DNA of 64,000 bases, taken from NCBI GenBank assembly GCA_004172935.1, contig SDZD01000004.1, positions 1-64,000 of the forward strand. The letters are read 5' to 3'. Both the position numbers and the translations under genes were made by a program. Shown in pieces: positions 41,850-51,412 of the stretch (the first letter of the stretch is position 1; each line of letters begins with the position of its first letter). Source of the stretch: a bacterium (GTDB lineage Bacteria > Armatimonadota > Abditibacteriia > Abditibacteriales > Abditibacteriaceae). The notes beneath the pieces are model-generated. The model worked only from the letters and a program-made list of their open reading frames with translations. It ran no database searches and was not told the DNA's origin.

Positions 41850-44123
41850 TTACGGCGTGACGGTAATTTCAACGGGGTCGCTTGTACGATTGGCGGCATC
41901 GGTTTGCGTTGCCGAAATCGTGAGCGTCAGTCCCTGTACGTTGCGCGGTTTGGTGAACGGAATTGGCTGGCTCTGCCAATTGCCCTGCGCATCGGCGCGC
42001 GCCTGGAAGGTGCCCAAATCTTCGTTGTATTGCAACACAAAGAATCGGGTTCCGCTGGCGGTGAGCGAAACGTTAACCGTGGCGCCCGCAGCGGCCTTGC
42101 CCGAAATGACGATTGGCGTTTGAACTGCGCCGCCCTGAGTTGGCGAAGTAATCGTCAGTTTGGAAGGCACTGCTGCCGTGGTGATACGAACAGCTGCCGT
42201 TGCTTCGCTTTGGTTCACCGTGCCGTCACCTGAGTCGAAGCGACCCACGAAACGGATGCTGCCTGTTGCATCATCGGGTACGCGGAAGGCGCCGCGATAG
42301 GTTCCTGGCGTGTCGGGGTCTTCCGAAAGCGGCAGATCGCGGGCAATGATGGTGTTACGGGCGCCCATCACATCGAACGAGGCGCGGCCATTAGGTGTCG
42401 CGACCAGAGCGAGAGGAATATCCTCGTTGGGAGCCATCGTGCGCGTCGCTCCCTGTGTGAACGATTGAATCGCGCCCGCAGCGCCGCCACGACTGACGGT
42501 GAACGAGAAGTTGACGGGCAGGGCATTACCTGCACGGTCGGAGATAATTGCTCGTACCGCGACGCGCCCCGAAAGCGCCTGAGGTGGCACGGCATTCACC
42601 AGCGACGGTGGCGCCACCGTCGCCGGGATGGGCGTAGTGACGTTATTCTGGATTATCGAAACCGTGGCGTCGCCGATACCGGAGCCGCCCAAATCATCCA
42701 CCGAAATGGCGATGTTGGGCTGAGCGACGCTAATTTGCGCGCCGTTCGAGGGGATGGTTCCAACCAGGCGTGGTGCTACCGTGTCGATGGTAACGGCGGT
42801 CTGGCTTTGCGCCGTTGACTCGAAGCCATTTCCATCAATCAGTCGAACGGTGATGCGTGCATCCAACACATCGTCGCCTGTTCGAACGGTGTAAGTCGCC
42901 GCATATTGCCCCGAACCAATCGGAGTTTCAACCAACGGCACGTTTTGGATGCGTGTGCCTAGGTTCATCGTCAAACGCTGGTTGGGTGTTCCCGTTGCCG
43001 AAACAGTGAGTTGGCCGCCCGCCTTGAGTGGTGTGGTCGCATCTGTCTGCACGTCGCGCACAGTTGGGGCATCGGTGGGCGGAAGTCCGCCGGGCAATGG
43101 GTCGGTTGGCCCAGTCGTGTTTTGGGCGGTATAGTCGCGCGGGTCGCTCGAAACGCGGTAAATGGTGCGTCCCTGTGGCGAAATGAACAGCGCTACGCTG
43201 GCGCCCGCGTTTAGGTTCACCGCTACGGCTGGGCGTCCTGTCTGGTCGGTGTAGGACAAGTTCGGTCCTAGTGTCAATGAGGTGTCGTTCGCATCATCGA
43301 GGATGATGTTGTTGCCCGCGCCGAACTGAACGCGCGCCACAATCACCGTTGCCTGAGCCGTCAACTGGCTGATGCGGCCATTGGCATCCAGCACTATTTT
43401 CAGCGTTTCGTTGGGGATGAGCGAGGGCAGAGTTGTGGCGCGTGGTGCCTGACGAACTGGTGGTGCTCCCGCCGAAGGGGCGATGGACAATTGGCGCAAC
43501 ACGAGCGCGCCCTGATTGATCTGGTAATTGCGAATCTGCCCATCGACCAGCATCGAAAGCGAACCGGGCGTGCCCGCGTCAAGGCGAAGCAATGTGCCAG
43601 TTACGGTTTGCCCGGTGCCGGGGACGTTATAAATCGGGTCGGTCGGGGTTCCGCCGGTGCCGGGTTGCGAACCTGCGGGCGAAGTGATGGATACCGTTTG
43701 AGTGGCGTTATTGAACGCCACCCCTGCGCCCAGTGCTTCGCCAACGAAGCGAAGTGGTACGAAGGTACGCCCGAAAATCGCTTGGGCCGGAACATCCAAC
43801 GTGCGGTTTTGGCCGTTCACGACGGCGGCTTGCGAGCCGATTTGCAGTTGCAACTGCGTCGAGCCGCGCTGAGCGCGCACGGTGCCGCCCGCGAAGTCGA
43901 CCTGGGCGCCTAGCGCCTCGAATATCGCGCGCAATGGCACCAGCAAACGCCCGTTGACCGATTGAGGCGGCGAAGTGCCGAAATCGAGAGGGCGTCCATC
44001 AATAAGCACCGAAACCGGGGCCGAGGCGCCCGCTGCTGGGGCGGGGACCTGCGCGCGCGAGATGTGGGGTGAGGCAACTAAGAGCGTTCCCGCGAGAATC
44101 GGGACTAAAATTCGTGGTGTCAT
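41850..44123 (-). CDS. Secreted protein with copper-amine-oxidase-N domains and Ig-like repeats
   Basis: The 757-residue protein has a signal peptide ending near ISRAQ. Residues about 35-155 contain two copper amine oxidase N-terminal-like (stalk) units with the pattern NGRLLVPLRAIFEALGAQV and FGRTFVPLRFVGEALGAGV; these are common in bacterial surface proteins that are not oxidases. A small beta-barrel-like region follows (about 165-340), then several Ig-like/FlgD-like beta-sandwiches to the C-terminus (for example PVNFSFTVSRG, LTITSPTQGGAVQTP). There is no anchor motif. It is probably an envelope structural or adhesion protein. Confidence 0.78.
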   Translation of the reverse strand: MTPRILVPILAGTLLVASPHISRAQVPAPAAGASAPVSVLIDGRPLDFGTSPPQSVNGRLLVPLRAIFEALGAQVDFAGGTVRAQRGSTQLQLQIGSQAAVVNGQNRTLDVPAQAIFGRTFVPLRFVGEALGAGVAFNNATQTVSITSPAGSQPGTGGTPTDPIYNVPGTGQTVTGTLLRLDAGTPGSLSMLVDGQIRNYQINQGALVLRQLSIAPSAGAPPVRQAPRATTLPSLIPNETLKIVLDANGRISQLTAQATVIVARVQFGAGNNIILDDANDTSLTLGPNLSYTDQTGRPAVAVNLNAGASVALFISPQGRTIYRVSSDPRDYTAQNTTGPTDPLPGGLPPTDAPTVRDVQTDATTPLKAGGQLTVSATGTPNQRLTMNLGTRIQNVPLVETPIGSGQYAATYTVRTGDDVLDARITVRLIDGNGFESTAQSQTAVTIDTVAPRLVGTIPSNGAQISVAQPNIAISVDDLGGSGIGDATVSIIQNNVTTPIPATVAPPSLVNAVPPQALSGRVAVRAIISDRAGNALPVNFSFTVSRGGAAGAIQSFTQGATRTMAPNEDIPLALVATPNGRASFDVMGARNTIIARDLPLSEDPDTPGTYRGAFRVPDDATGSIRFVGRFDSGDGTVNQSEATAAVRITTAAVPSKLTITSPTQGGAVQTPIVISGKAAAGATVNVSLTASGTRFFVLQYNEDLGTFQARADAQGNWQSQPIPFTKPRNVQGLTLTISATQTDAANRTSDPVEITVTP

Positions 44124-44222
44124 AGCTTATAAATTGAAAAACCGGCTCTCCGACGCACGTTTACAACGTACAGTTCGATGGCGAGTCAATGCTTTTAGCC
44201 CAAATATGGCGCCAAACTCAAA

Positions 44223-44250
44223 ACGCGCCCGATGAGAACATCGGACGCGC
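44223..44250 (-). terminator. Terminator downstream of the E1 gene
   Basis: GCGCGTCCGATG and CATCGGGCGCGT (reverse strand) form a GC-rich stem around TTCT, followed by TTTTG. It lies about 80 bases after the 2-oxoglutarate dehydrogenase stop. Confidence 0.7.
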
Positions 44251-44328
44251 CTTGAGAAGCGTTAAATTCTGAACAGACTTTACACAAACCGCGCATTAAC
44301 CGTTGTTAAATACGCAGGATAGGGTAAT

Positions 44329-47175
44329 TTAGCGGTCAAATGCTTTGGAAATCAAAATTTCCTGTTCTTTGCGATGGCTCGATCCCGAACCCGTCGCGGG
44401 CGAGGCCGAACCGGGACGCGATACGAACGAGAAGTCGAACTTCGAGCCAATGGCTTTGGAGTGGTAGTAGAAGATGTGACGCCATGCGCCCATGTTCTCC
44501 GGCTCCTCCTGAACCCAGATGACTTTGACGCCTTCTTTGTAAGCCGACAGCGCTTCCATAATCTGCGCATCGCGCAGCGGATACAACTGTTCGAATCGCA
44601 GGATGGCCACGTCGTCGGCGCCGCGTGCTTCGCGCTCTTTGTCGAGTTCGTAGTAGATTTTGCCGGAACACAGCAAAACCTTGTTGATCTCGCGCTCTTC
44701 TTTGGCGTGAACGTCCGGCAAAATCGGATACCAGTGCCCGTCGCTGAACTCTTCCAGTGGCGACACGCATTCCAAGTGGCGGAGCAGCGACTTGGGACTC
44801 ATCACGATGAGCGGCTTACGCCACTTGCGTAGCACCTGACGGCGCAGCATGTGGAAGCACTGTGCGGGCGTCGTGGGATACACGACCTGGATGTTGTCCT
44901 CGGCGGCCATCATCAGGAAGCGCTCAAGGCGAGCCGATGAGTGCTCTGGTCCAGCGCCCTCGTAGCCGTGTGGCAACAGCATGACAAGACCCGAAAGGTG
45001 CTGCCATTTGTCTTCCGCCGACACGATGAACTGGTCTACGATAACTTGCGCCGTGTTCCAGAAGTCGCCGAACTGCGCTTCCCACGCTGTCAAGCCCGCG
45101 AGGGCATCAAGCGAGTAGCCGTATTCGAAGCCAAGAACACCGATTTCCGACAGTGGCGAGTTGCGAATCTCCAGGTGCCCCTGATTGGGCGCCAGGTTCA
45201 TCAATGGCGTGAACTCGTTGTCGTTCTCGACATCGTGCAACACCGCGTGGCGGTGCGAGAAGGTGCCGCGTTCGGAGTCCTGACCTGTCAAACGCACAGG
45301 GAAACCTTCTGTCGAAAGCGACCCATAAGCCAGTGCCTCGCCCGCTGCCCAGTCGAGGGGCAAATCGCCTTTCGCCATCTGCGTGCGCTGCTTCAGGATA
45401 CGGGTGATTTTGGGATGCGGATGGAAGTCGTCGGGCAAATTCGTCAGTTTCGTCAACAACTCCTGCACCCGTTCTTTCGGAAGGCTGGTGTCCACTTCTG
45501 GCACGTCTTCGTCGTGACCGCCCACATAGCCGCCGTGTGTATGGCGCACTTTGGCTGGGATTGGCTTTTCGTTCTGCGCGCTCGAAAGCTCCTTTTCCAG
45601 TTCTTGGCGACGACGGTCTGCGATGGCGTCGGCCTCTTCGCGCGTCACGCCGCCCAACTTCAGCAGTCGGTCGAGATAGGCTTCGCGAACTGTTTTGCGC
45701 TTGGCGATGGCCGCATAGATGAGCGGCTGCGTGAACGCTGGTTCGTCGGCCTCGTTGTGTCCGAGCTTGCGGTAGCCGTACATGTCGATGACGGCGTCGC
45801 GCCCGAACTCGCGGCGGAAATCCATCGCCATTTTCACCGTCGCGGCGACCGCTTCGGGGTCTTCGCCGTTGACGTGGAAAATCGGGATTTGCAGCATCTT
45901 CGCAACGTCGGTGCAATAGTGGCTCGAACGTGCTTCTTCGGGACCAGTGGTGAAACCGATCTGGTTGTTGATGATGACGTGCAACGCGCCGCCGACGGTG
46001 TAGCCCGGCAACTGGCTCAGGTTCAGGGTTTCTTGAATAACGCCTTCGCCCGCAAATGCCGCGTCACCGTGAATCAAGATGACCAGGCCGCGTTCACGGC
46101 GGGTGTCCTCGATGCGATCCTGTTTGGCGCGCAAGCGGCCCATCGCCACCGTGTTAACAAATTCGAGGTGCGAGGGGTTGAAGCACAGCGACAACTTCAC
46201 GCGACGTCCCGACGAGGTCTGCCAGTCGTTGACGTAGCCGAGGTGATATTTCACGTCGCCGCCGCCCATGTGCAGGTCAGGGTCTTTGTCCTCGAATTCG
46301 CGGAAGATTTCGCGCGGCGATTTGCCGATGATGTTGGCCAGCACGTTCAAGCGCCCGCGATGGGCCATGCCGATCACGATTTCCTGAACGCCCTGTTCGC
46401 CCGCTTCTTCGATGCTGAGGTCCAAAAGTGGCAGCAGCGATTCGGCGCCTTCGAGCGAGAACGACTTGGCGCCTGTGAACTTCCGTCGGATGAACTCCTC
46501 GAAGATAACCGCGTCGGTTAGACGGGTCAAGATACGAACCTGCTCTTTGCGCGAAAGTTCGAGGCGGTTCTGCGTCGACTCCATGCGCTGTTGCAGCCAA
46601 CGACGCGCTTCAATGTCGTCGATGTGCGTGAACTGCACGCCGATGGTGCGCGAGTAGGTGTTCTTCAGGCGCGAAAGCAGTTCGCGCAGTGGCAACATAC
46701 CGCTCTTCTCGAACGATCTGTCGCACGCGAAGGTGCGATCCATGTCCGCCTCGGTGAAGCCGTAGAACTCTGGCTCCAATTCAGGGATGTAGGGGATTTT
46801 GGTGAAGCCGAGCGGGTCGAGGTCGGCTTGCAAGTGACCGCGAACGCGGAAGTTGCGGACCAGCTGAGTGACGGCTTCCTGTCGCTCTTTGGCTTCGGAG
46901 GCAATGGTCGCACGGCGTGCGCCGTAAGCGATGCCATTCGAGCCTTTGCCGTCTTTAGCGGCGGCTGAAGACGTTCCTGCCGGGTTAAAAATGGATGAAG
47001 GTGTAAAGCTGGGGCCAATGCGCGTGGCGCCATTTTCGCCATGCCCTATCTGGCTGCCCAGTGAATCGAAGTAGGTTCGCCACGGGGCGGGAACGGATTC
47101 GGGATCGCGTTCGTAGTCAGCGTAAATTTCCTCAACAAAGAGCAGGTTTGAACTGCCAGGTAATTCGTGTTCCAT
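44329..47175 (-). CDS. sucA: 2-oxoglutarate dehydrogenase E1 component
   Basis: The ATG at 47175 (MEHELPGSSNLLFVEEIYADYE) is preferred over a TTG at 47208; the product has about 948 residues. The N-terminal segment has the E1o pattern ELYxxYxxDPxSVPxxW. The thiamine-diphosphate core has GMAHRGRLNVLANI, HGDAAFAGEGVIQETLNLSQLPGY in part, NNQIGFTT and EYGYSLDALAGL. The C-terminal transketolase-like domain has LPHGYEGAGPEHSSAR. It decarboxylates 2-oxoglutarate in the TCA cycle. No sucB or lpd is next to it; a GH1-type gene lies upstream on the same strand. Confidence 0.95.
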   Translation of the reverse strand: MEHELPGSSNLLFVEEIYADYERDPESVPAPWRTYFDSLGSQIGHGENGATRIGPSFTPSSIFNPAGTSSAAAKDGKGSNGIAYGARRATIASEAKERQEAVTQLVRNFRVRGHLQADLDPLGFTKIPYIPELEPEFYGFTEADMDRTFACDRSFEKSGMLPLRELLSRLKNTYSRTIGVQFTHIDDIEARRWLQQRMESTQNRLELSRKEQVRILTRLTDAVIFEEFIRRKFTGAKSFSLEGAESLLPLLDLSIEEAGEQGVQEIVIGMAHRGRLNVLANIIGKSPREIFREFEDKDPDLHMGGGDVKYHLGYVNDWQTSSGRRVKLSLCFNPSHLEFVNTVAMGRLRAKQDRIEDTRRERGLVILIHGDAAFAGEGVIQETLNLSQLPGYTVGGALHVIINNQIGFTTGPEEARSSHYCTDVAKMLQIPIFHVNGEDPEAVAATVKMAMDFRREFGRDAVIDMYGYRKLGHNEADEPAFTQPLIYAAIAKRKTVREAYLDRLLKLGGVTREEADAIADRRRQELEKELSSAQNEKPIPAKVRHTHGGYVGGHDEDVPEVDTSLPKERVQELLTKLTNLPDDFHPHPKITRILKQRTQMAKGDLPLDWAAGEALAYGSLSTEGFPVRLTGQDSERGTFSHRHAVLHDVENDNEFTPLMNLAPNQGHLEIRNSPLSEIGVLGFEYGYSLDALAGLTAWEAQFGDFWNTAQVIVDQFIVSAEDKWQHLSGLVMLLPHGYEGAGPEHSSARLERFLMMAAEDNIQVVYPTTPAQCFHMLRRQVLRKWRKPLIVMSPKSLLRHLECVSPLEEFSDGHWYPILPDVHAKEEREINKVLLCSGKIYYELDKEREARGADDVAILRFEQLYPLRDAQIMEALSAYKEGVKVIWVQEEPENMGAWRHIFYYHSKAIGSKFDFSFVSRPGSASPATGSGSSHRKEQEILISKAFDR

Positions 47176-47395
47176 ATCGAATGCGGCTCGCCTTGGGTTC
47201 GATATCAACTGCGATGGTGAGCCGCCTCAAGCGCGCTTTGTGAATGGTTTCACAAATGACAGGCGCCAAAGGCCCGCGCGCTCCTTTTCTCTATAGAGAC
47301 AGGATAGCAAAAGAGTTAGCGGAGTTCCTTATAAATGAGAAGAAACTTGGAGCGAAGTTTTAGGTAGCAAATTTATCTACAGAATTCCCGCGTTT

Positions 47396-48736
47396 CTATA
47401 CCTCGACTTTTAATTTGGCGGCTTGCTCGGAGATTTCAAACATTTCACCATGAGGTGCAACTGTAATTTGACCGAACTGCTCCAACAGCAAGCGAAACTC
47501 CTTCTCCACTTTGCGTGGTTTACGGTTCAAGTCATATAATCCGCACTCGTTCACCGTGTTGTTGATTTCAGTTAGTGCCGAGTCCCAATCGATCTGATCG
47601 GTCAGCGAATACCAGGTGAATCCTAGAACGGGGACGCCATCGCGGCGAATGCGAAGTACATTCATCCACTGTTTCCATAACCAACACGGTGCAAAATTGG
47701 CATCGAAGGTGTTAGTTTCGGTGTGCATTACTGGCTTATGGTAACGGTCCCAGTAGTTTTTGGTTATCTGATACCAACCTAAAACATCCTCCGCGCTGCA
47801 TTTGCGTCCATCGGCCAGCACAATTTGTTCATTACGACCGTAATAGTCGTTGCCCATAATCTGGTAGCCGGGTGGCTCGCCCTTCATGAACCAGTTCCAC
47901 TCTTCGCGAGTGAGGCCATTATCCATGCAGAACATTGTCACCGCTCCCGTTGGTTCGTTGGCGTACAGAAGATCGAGCGAAAGAAAGCGTAATTCGTTAT
48001 TCAAGCGGATTTCGGGGCTTTCAACTGCCATCGCGTGATGTGTATATTCGGCGCTTTCGCTTTGCACGATGACGCAGTCGGGCCGCTGCTGCGCGATGGC
48101 ATGGTTACCCACAATCGAAGCCGACACTAAATGCTTCATCACCGTCACGAAAGCCCGGTCATCCTTCAAGCATTCGTTCCAACCACCGTCGCGCGCCGAC
48201 AAACGTGCTGTCACGAAAATCTCGTTGATGGGGGTATAGAAGCGCACCCACGGGTAGCGTTTGGCGACCGTTTCGGCATAGAGCGCGAAATGAACCGGAA
48301 ATTCGGGATTCTGGAAATCACCAATCCATTCTGGGATGCCGAAGTGACACAGATCGAGAATGGGCGTTATGTTCAGACGCCGCAACTCTGCCATCGCCGC
48401 ATCACTCCACTCCCAATCCCATTTGTCCGGCCCTAGATGAATTTTGTGGTATGGCAATCCGTAGCGCAGATATTTGAGTCCCAGTTCTTTGACAAGACCC
48501 AAATCTTCAGCGTAGCGGTTGTAGTGGTCGCATAACTCCAACTCATCGCGGCGTACCATACGTCCATTTTTCGCCTTTACCATTGGGTAAGAACACTCGA
48601 TACCCGTTGCGAACAAAAAGTTGGAGGGCGCGCTGCTAGGTAGACCTGAACCGTCCGAGCCACTCGCGCCGCCAAATTGATCCCCATCTGTACTCAAATG
48701 AGCGCGCTCTACTTCGCCAAGAAACGACTTTGCCAT
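47396..48736 (-). CDS. GH1-type glycoside hydrolase (beta-glycosidase-like)
   Basis: Start ATG 48736 (a TTG at 48757 would extend it) gives about 446 residues, with no signal peptide. The barrel shows LGLKYLRYGLPYHKIHLGPD, the acid/base motif TPINE near 171 (NEP in most GH1 enzymes; here NEI) and the nucleophile motif HTETN near 339. It resembles the short GH1-like proteins seen alone or fused to RmlD-type reductases. It probably cleaves beta-linked glycosides in the cytoplasm, specificity unknown. It starts about 48 bases after the last of four secreted paralogs and may share their transcript. Confidence 0.75.
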   Translation of the reverse strand: MAKSFLGEVERAHLSTDGDQFGGASGSDGSGLPSSAPSNFLFATGIECSYPMVKAKNGRMVRRDELELCDHYNRYAEDLGLVKELGLKYLRYGLPYHKIHLGPDKWDWEWSDAAMAELRRLNITPILDLCHFGIPEWIGDFQNPEFPVHFALYAETVAKRYPWVRFYTPINEIFVTARLSARDGGWNECLKDDRAFVTVMKHLVSASIVGNHAIAQQRPDCVIVQSESAEYTHHAMAVESPEIRLNNELRFLSLDLLYANEPTGAVTMFCMDNGLTREEWNWFMKGEPPGYQIMGNDYYGRNEQIVLADGRKCSAEDVLGWYQITKNYWDRYHKPVMHTETNTFDANFAPCWLWKQWMNVLRIRRDGVPVLGFTWYSLTDQIDWDSALTEINNTVNECGLYDLNRKPRKVEKEFRLLLEQFGQITVAPHGEMFEISEQAAKLKVEV

Positions 48737-48784
48737 AAAACAGAGGAATATTGGCAAAGCCGAGGCCGCTTATCTAGTTATCTC

Positions 48785-50023
48785 TCAAGGCAGGGGTAAA
48801 TCGGAAAAGGAAAAGGGCACTTCGGTCTGCACAAAATCGACAGGAGCGTTGAGAGACAATGAGAGTGGCGCTGTAATTTTCGTGGGCGTTAGCGGGCGGC
48901 GTACTGGCTGACCATTTTCGATGACAACCGGGCGAGTGGTTCGGGGATTGACGACGAAGTTCATTTGAACCTTGATTTTGCCGTTGTTCTCGTTCGAATC
49001 ATAGCCCGACTGAATCAATTCCTGTCCAGTGGCATCTTTGATTTTGATGAATGAGAGCAACTGGCTGGTCGAAAACGAAGTTTGGTTTGGGCGGCCATTG
49101 TTCATTACTCCCGTTCCTACAGGTGGGGTAACTTCCAGATCGAGTTGCAATCGATTTCCCAGTTGTCGCGCGGCATTGAGGTCGAGGCGAAGGTCTTGGA
49201 AATCGTGCGTGGCGTCTTTAGCAGTTAGCACATCGGCCACTTGCCATTTTTCGTAGCGAGTTGGCAGCACGTAAACCGTGACACCCTCCAAATGCGTCAG
49301 TTTTTTGCTTCCCCCTTCGATTGTCCGAAGGCGCACACTCGTCTGCGTGGCTCGGCCTGCGTCCCAGTTGAAGTTGGTCGAGGGTTGACGCTGGTCTAAT
49401 AACAACGAGCGCCCCTCCTCATCTTCGGCCCTTGTCAGACGAAGGCGAGGTGTGGTTGCCAGATAAATCTGTGGCTCCGTTTCGAATGCCAGAGCCAATG
49501 TCAAGCTGCTGCTTTCATTACGCAATGGGTTTTTGCCGGGGATGATGCTTTTGGCTGTCGATGAATTAATATTCGCTACTCGAACTTCAAAAGGAGCTTT
49601 TCCTGAGCGTGGTGTGCCGTCGTCGGGTATTGCTTCTGCGCTGAAAACCACGCTCAGTGCATTGCCCCCACGAAGCCGCTGCAATTTCGCCCCGATGCCA
49701 GCCTTTTCCACAACGGCCTGAAATGCCTGTTCGAATGAGCGAGTCTCGATGTCGACCGACAGTTTCTTGCCGAGGTATCTGGTGGCGCCCAAATCTCTGT
49801 CCAATGATATGCCACTCTGCTTTTCGAGTTCGATGAACGCATCCTGCAAACTGACATCGCGCAAATGAAGCACAATTGGTTTCTCTGAGCGCACAATCCG
49901 AATCGCCTCTTCAACGGAAATAAGTGGAAATGGCAGGCCGTTCGTTGGTCTGAGTTCGGGTTGAGCCAGCACCGGTAAAGCGCTGACAACCAAGGCGCCG
50001 AGTAAAAATCGAGAAATATTCAT
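48785..50023 (-). CDS. Secreted STN-repeat protein, tandem paralog 4
   Basis: This 412-residue protein is the last of four tandem paralogs. A signal peptide ends at VLAQP. Two STN-like units follow: IVLHLRDVSLQDAFIELEKQ (about 50-75) and LSVDIETRSFEQAFQAVVEK (about 88-110). The C-terminal half carries the family's own motifs: LRLTRAEDEEGRSL, LTHLEGVTVYVLPT with YEKWQVADVL, and the extreme C-terminus VPFSFSDLPLP. No pore, enzyme or anchor motif is seen. It follows paralog 3 of the row with a 108-base gap. The family name and function are unknown to me; the STN part suggests binding to an envelope partner. Confidence 0.75.
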   Translation of the reverse strand: MNISRFLLGALVVSALPVLAQPELRPTNGLPFPLISVEEAIRIVRSEKPIVLHLRDVSLQDAFIELEKQSGISLDRDLGATRYLGKKLSVDIETRSFEQAFQAVVEKAGIGAKLQRLRGGNALSVVFSAEAIPDDGTPRSGKAPFEVRVANINSSTAKSIIPGKNPLRNESSSLTLALAFETEPQIYLATTPRLRLTRAEDEEGRSLLLDQRQPSTNFNWDAGRATQTSVRLRTIEGGSKKLTHLEGVTVYVLPTRYEKWQVADVLTAKDATHDFQDLRLDLNAARQLGNRLQLDLEVTPPVGTGVMNNGRPNQTSFSTSQLLSFIKIKDATGQELIQSGYDSNENNGKIKVQMNFVVNPRTTRPVVIENGQPVRRPLTPTKITAPLSLSLNAPVDFVQTEVPFSFSDLPLP

Positions 50024-50131
50024 TTGGCGGGCAACAGCTATAGCTATTCGTTTGAGGAAGAGTTAACCGCACTGTTTCTCTTCAGTTACCACCCTTGTCG
50101 GGCTAACTGCTCATAGCAGTCGAAGTATTTT

Positions 50132-51349
50132 CTAGGGCAGTGGCACATCGGAAAACGAGAACGGTACTTGTGTTTGAACGATGTCGGAGGGCGCATTTAT
50201 GACGAGCTTTAATGGCTCCGCGAGAGCCGCTGGCGCGGGGATGATGGCGCCTCCGGCGCCAGGAGTGACGACGGTGCGAGGCAAGAAATAGCGTAGTTGC
50301 AGGGTGAGTTGATTGCCACCCCCTGAACCATTGTAGCCGCCCCCGCCCAGAACTTTTCCGTTGGCATCAAGCAACACAATCGAAGATGACAGTTGGTTGA
50401 ATTGCATCAAGGGGTGTTGTGTACGTCCGAACCTTGCCCCTATGGGAGTTGCGGCAGTCGCAGTGATTTCAAGTTGTACGCTGTCGAGGGTCTTTTGGGC
50501 ATTCTTAACCGCGATATTCACCTGATTGTTGCCTATTTGAAAGTTGTGGCTCACACCATTGGCCTGGAGGACATCGGGGACTTCCCACTTCTCTTGTTTC
50601 GTGGCCAGAATATAAGTCACTTTTCCTTCCAGATGGCTTAATACACGGGTATCGGTGGCAGGGCCGCGCAGTACAAGCGGGGGCTGGAAATTGGGGTCGC
50701 CGTCGAAAAAGGGCATCATGCCCCTATCCAGTAACGAACGGCCCTTATCATCCTCCGCGCGCGTTATCTCGATTCTTGGGGCACCCACTAAGGGAATTTG
50801 AGGATCTGCTTCGATTTTCAGGTTTGTGTTTAGAGTGGTGTCCTGGCTGCGACTCACCGTTTTTCCCAGCCGAACGCTTTTACTTAAAGTAGAGTTCAGT
50901 CCCAGAAGTCGGAGTTGAAACGGTGCTTGCCCCGATAATGGGGCATCCAGATTCTGGTCGGGGTTTTTGCCCTGACTGACTAACCAACGATTGTTCTGCC
51001 CAAACTTCTGCAAATACCCATCTACTCCGGCCTCTTCGAAAATAGCATTAGTCGCCTCTCTAAATGATTGGGTTTCAATATCGAGCGAGAGCTTTTTCGC
51101 GAGAATCGCATCGCCTCCGAACTGGGTATCGATGGTTTGCCCCGTCTGGTTCATAACCTCGTCCAGAGCCTCTTTCACCGTCACATCGCGAAAATGCAAC
51201 TTGATAGTCTTGAGCGCGATTAGCCGCGCCGCCTCTTCGGGAGCGATAACAGGGTAGGGCAAACCATTGATCGGTTTTTCCTCTGGTTGCGCCAGTGCGG
51301 GCAGTGCCGAAGCAAACAGAGCGCTCAATAATACGGGGAAGAATTTCAT
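50132..51349 (-). CDS. Secreted STN-repeat protein, tandem paralog 3
   Basis: This 405-residue paralog has a signal peptide ending at ALAQP and the same architecture as its neighbours. The two STN-like units are IKLHFRDVTVKEALDEVMNQ and LSLDIETQSFREATNAIFEE. It has IEITRAEDDKGRSLLD, LSHLEGKVTYILAT with QEKWEVPDVL, a glycine run near GGGGYNGSGGG, and the C-terminal VPFSFSDVPLP. The first STN unit ends at a TGQTID segment typical of secretin-N folds. Between it and paralog 2 lie 63 bases with no visible hairpin, consistent with one transcript. Confidence 0.75.
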   Translation of the reverse strand: MKFFPVLLSALFASALPALAQPEEKPINGLPYPVIAPEEAARLIALKTIKLHFRDVTVKEALDEVMNQTGQTIDTQFGGDAILAKKLSLDIETQSFREATNAIFEEAGVDGYLQKFGQNNRWLVSQGKNPDQNLDAPLSGQAPFQLRLLGLNSTLSKSVRLGKTVSRSQDTTLNTNLKIEADPQIPLVGAPRIEITRAEDDKGRSLLDRGMMPFFDGDPNFQPPLVLRGPATDTRVLSHLEGKVTYILATKQEKWEVPDVLQANGVSHNFQIGNNQVNIAVKNAQKTLDSVQLEITATAATPIGARFGRTQHPLMQFNQLSSSIVLLDANGKVLGGGGYNGSGGGNQLTLQLRYFLPRTVVTPGAGGAIIPAPAALAEPLKLVINAPSDIVQTQVPFSFSDVPLP

Positions 51350-51412
51350 GAGAACGACGAAATATTAACGAACCGAAGAAAGTTTCTTCGATTGCTACAA
51401 GGCTTGGAGCGC

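Noticed and set aside
44941-46521. 526-codon forward frame opposite the 2-oxoglutarate dehydrogenase E1 gene
   Set aside because: Antisense to a fully conserved enzyme, with no domain pattern or ribosome site.
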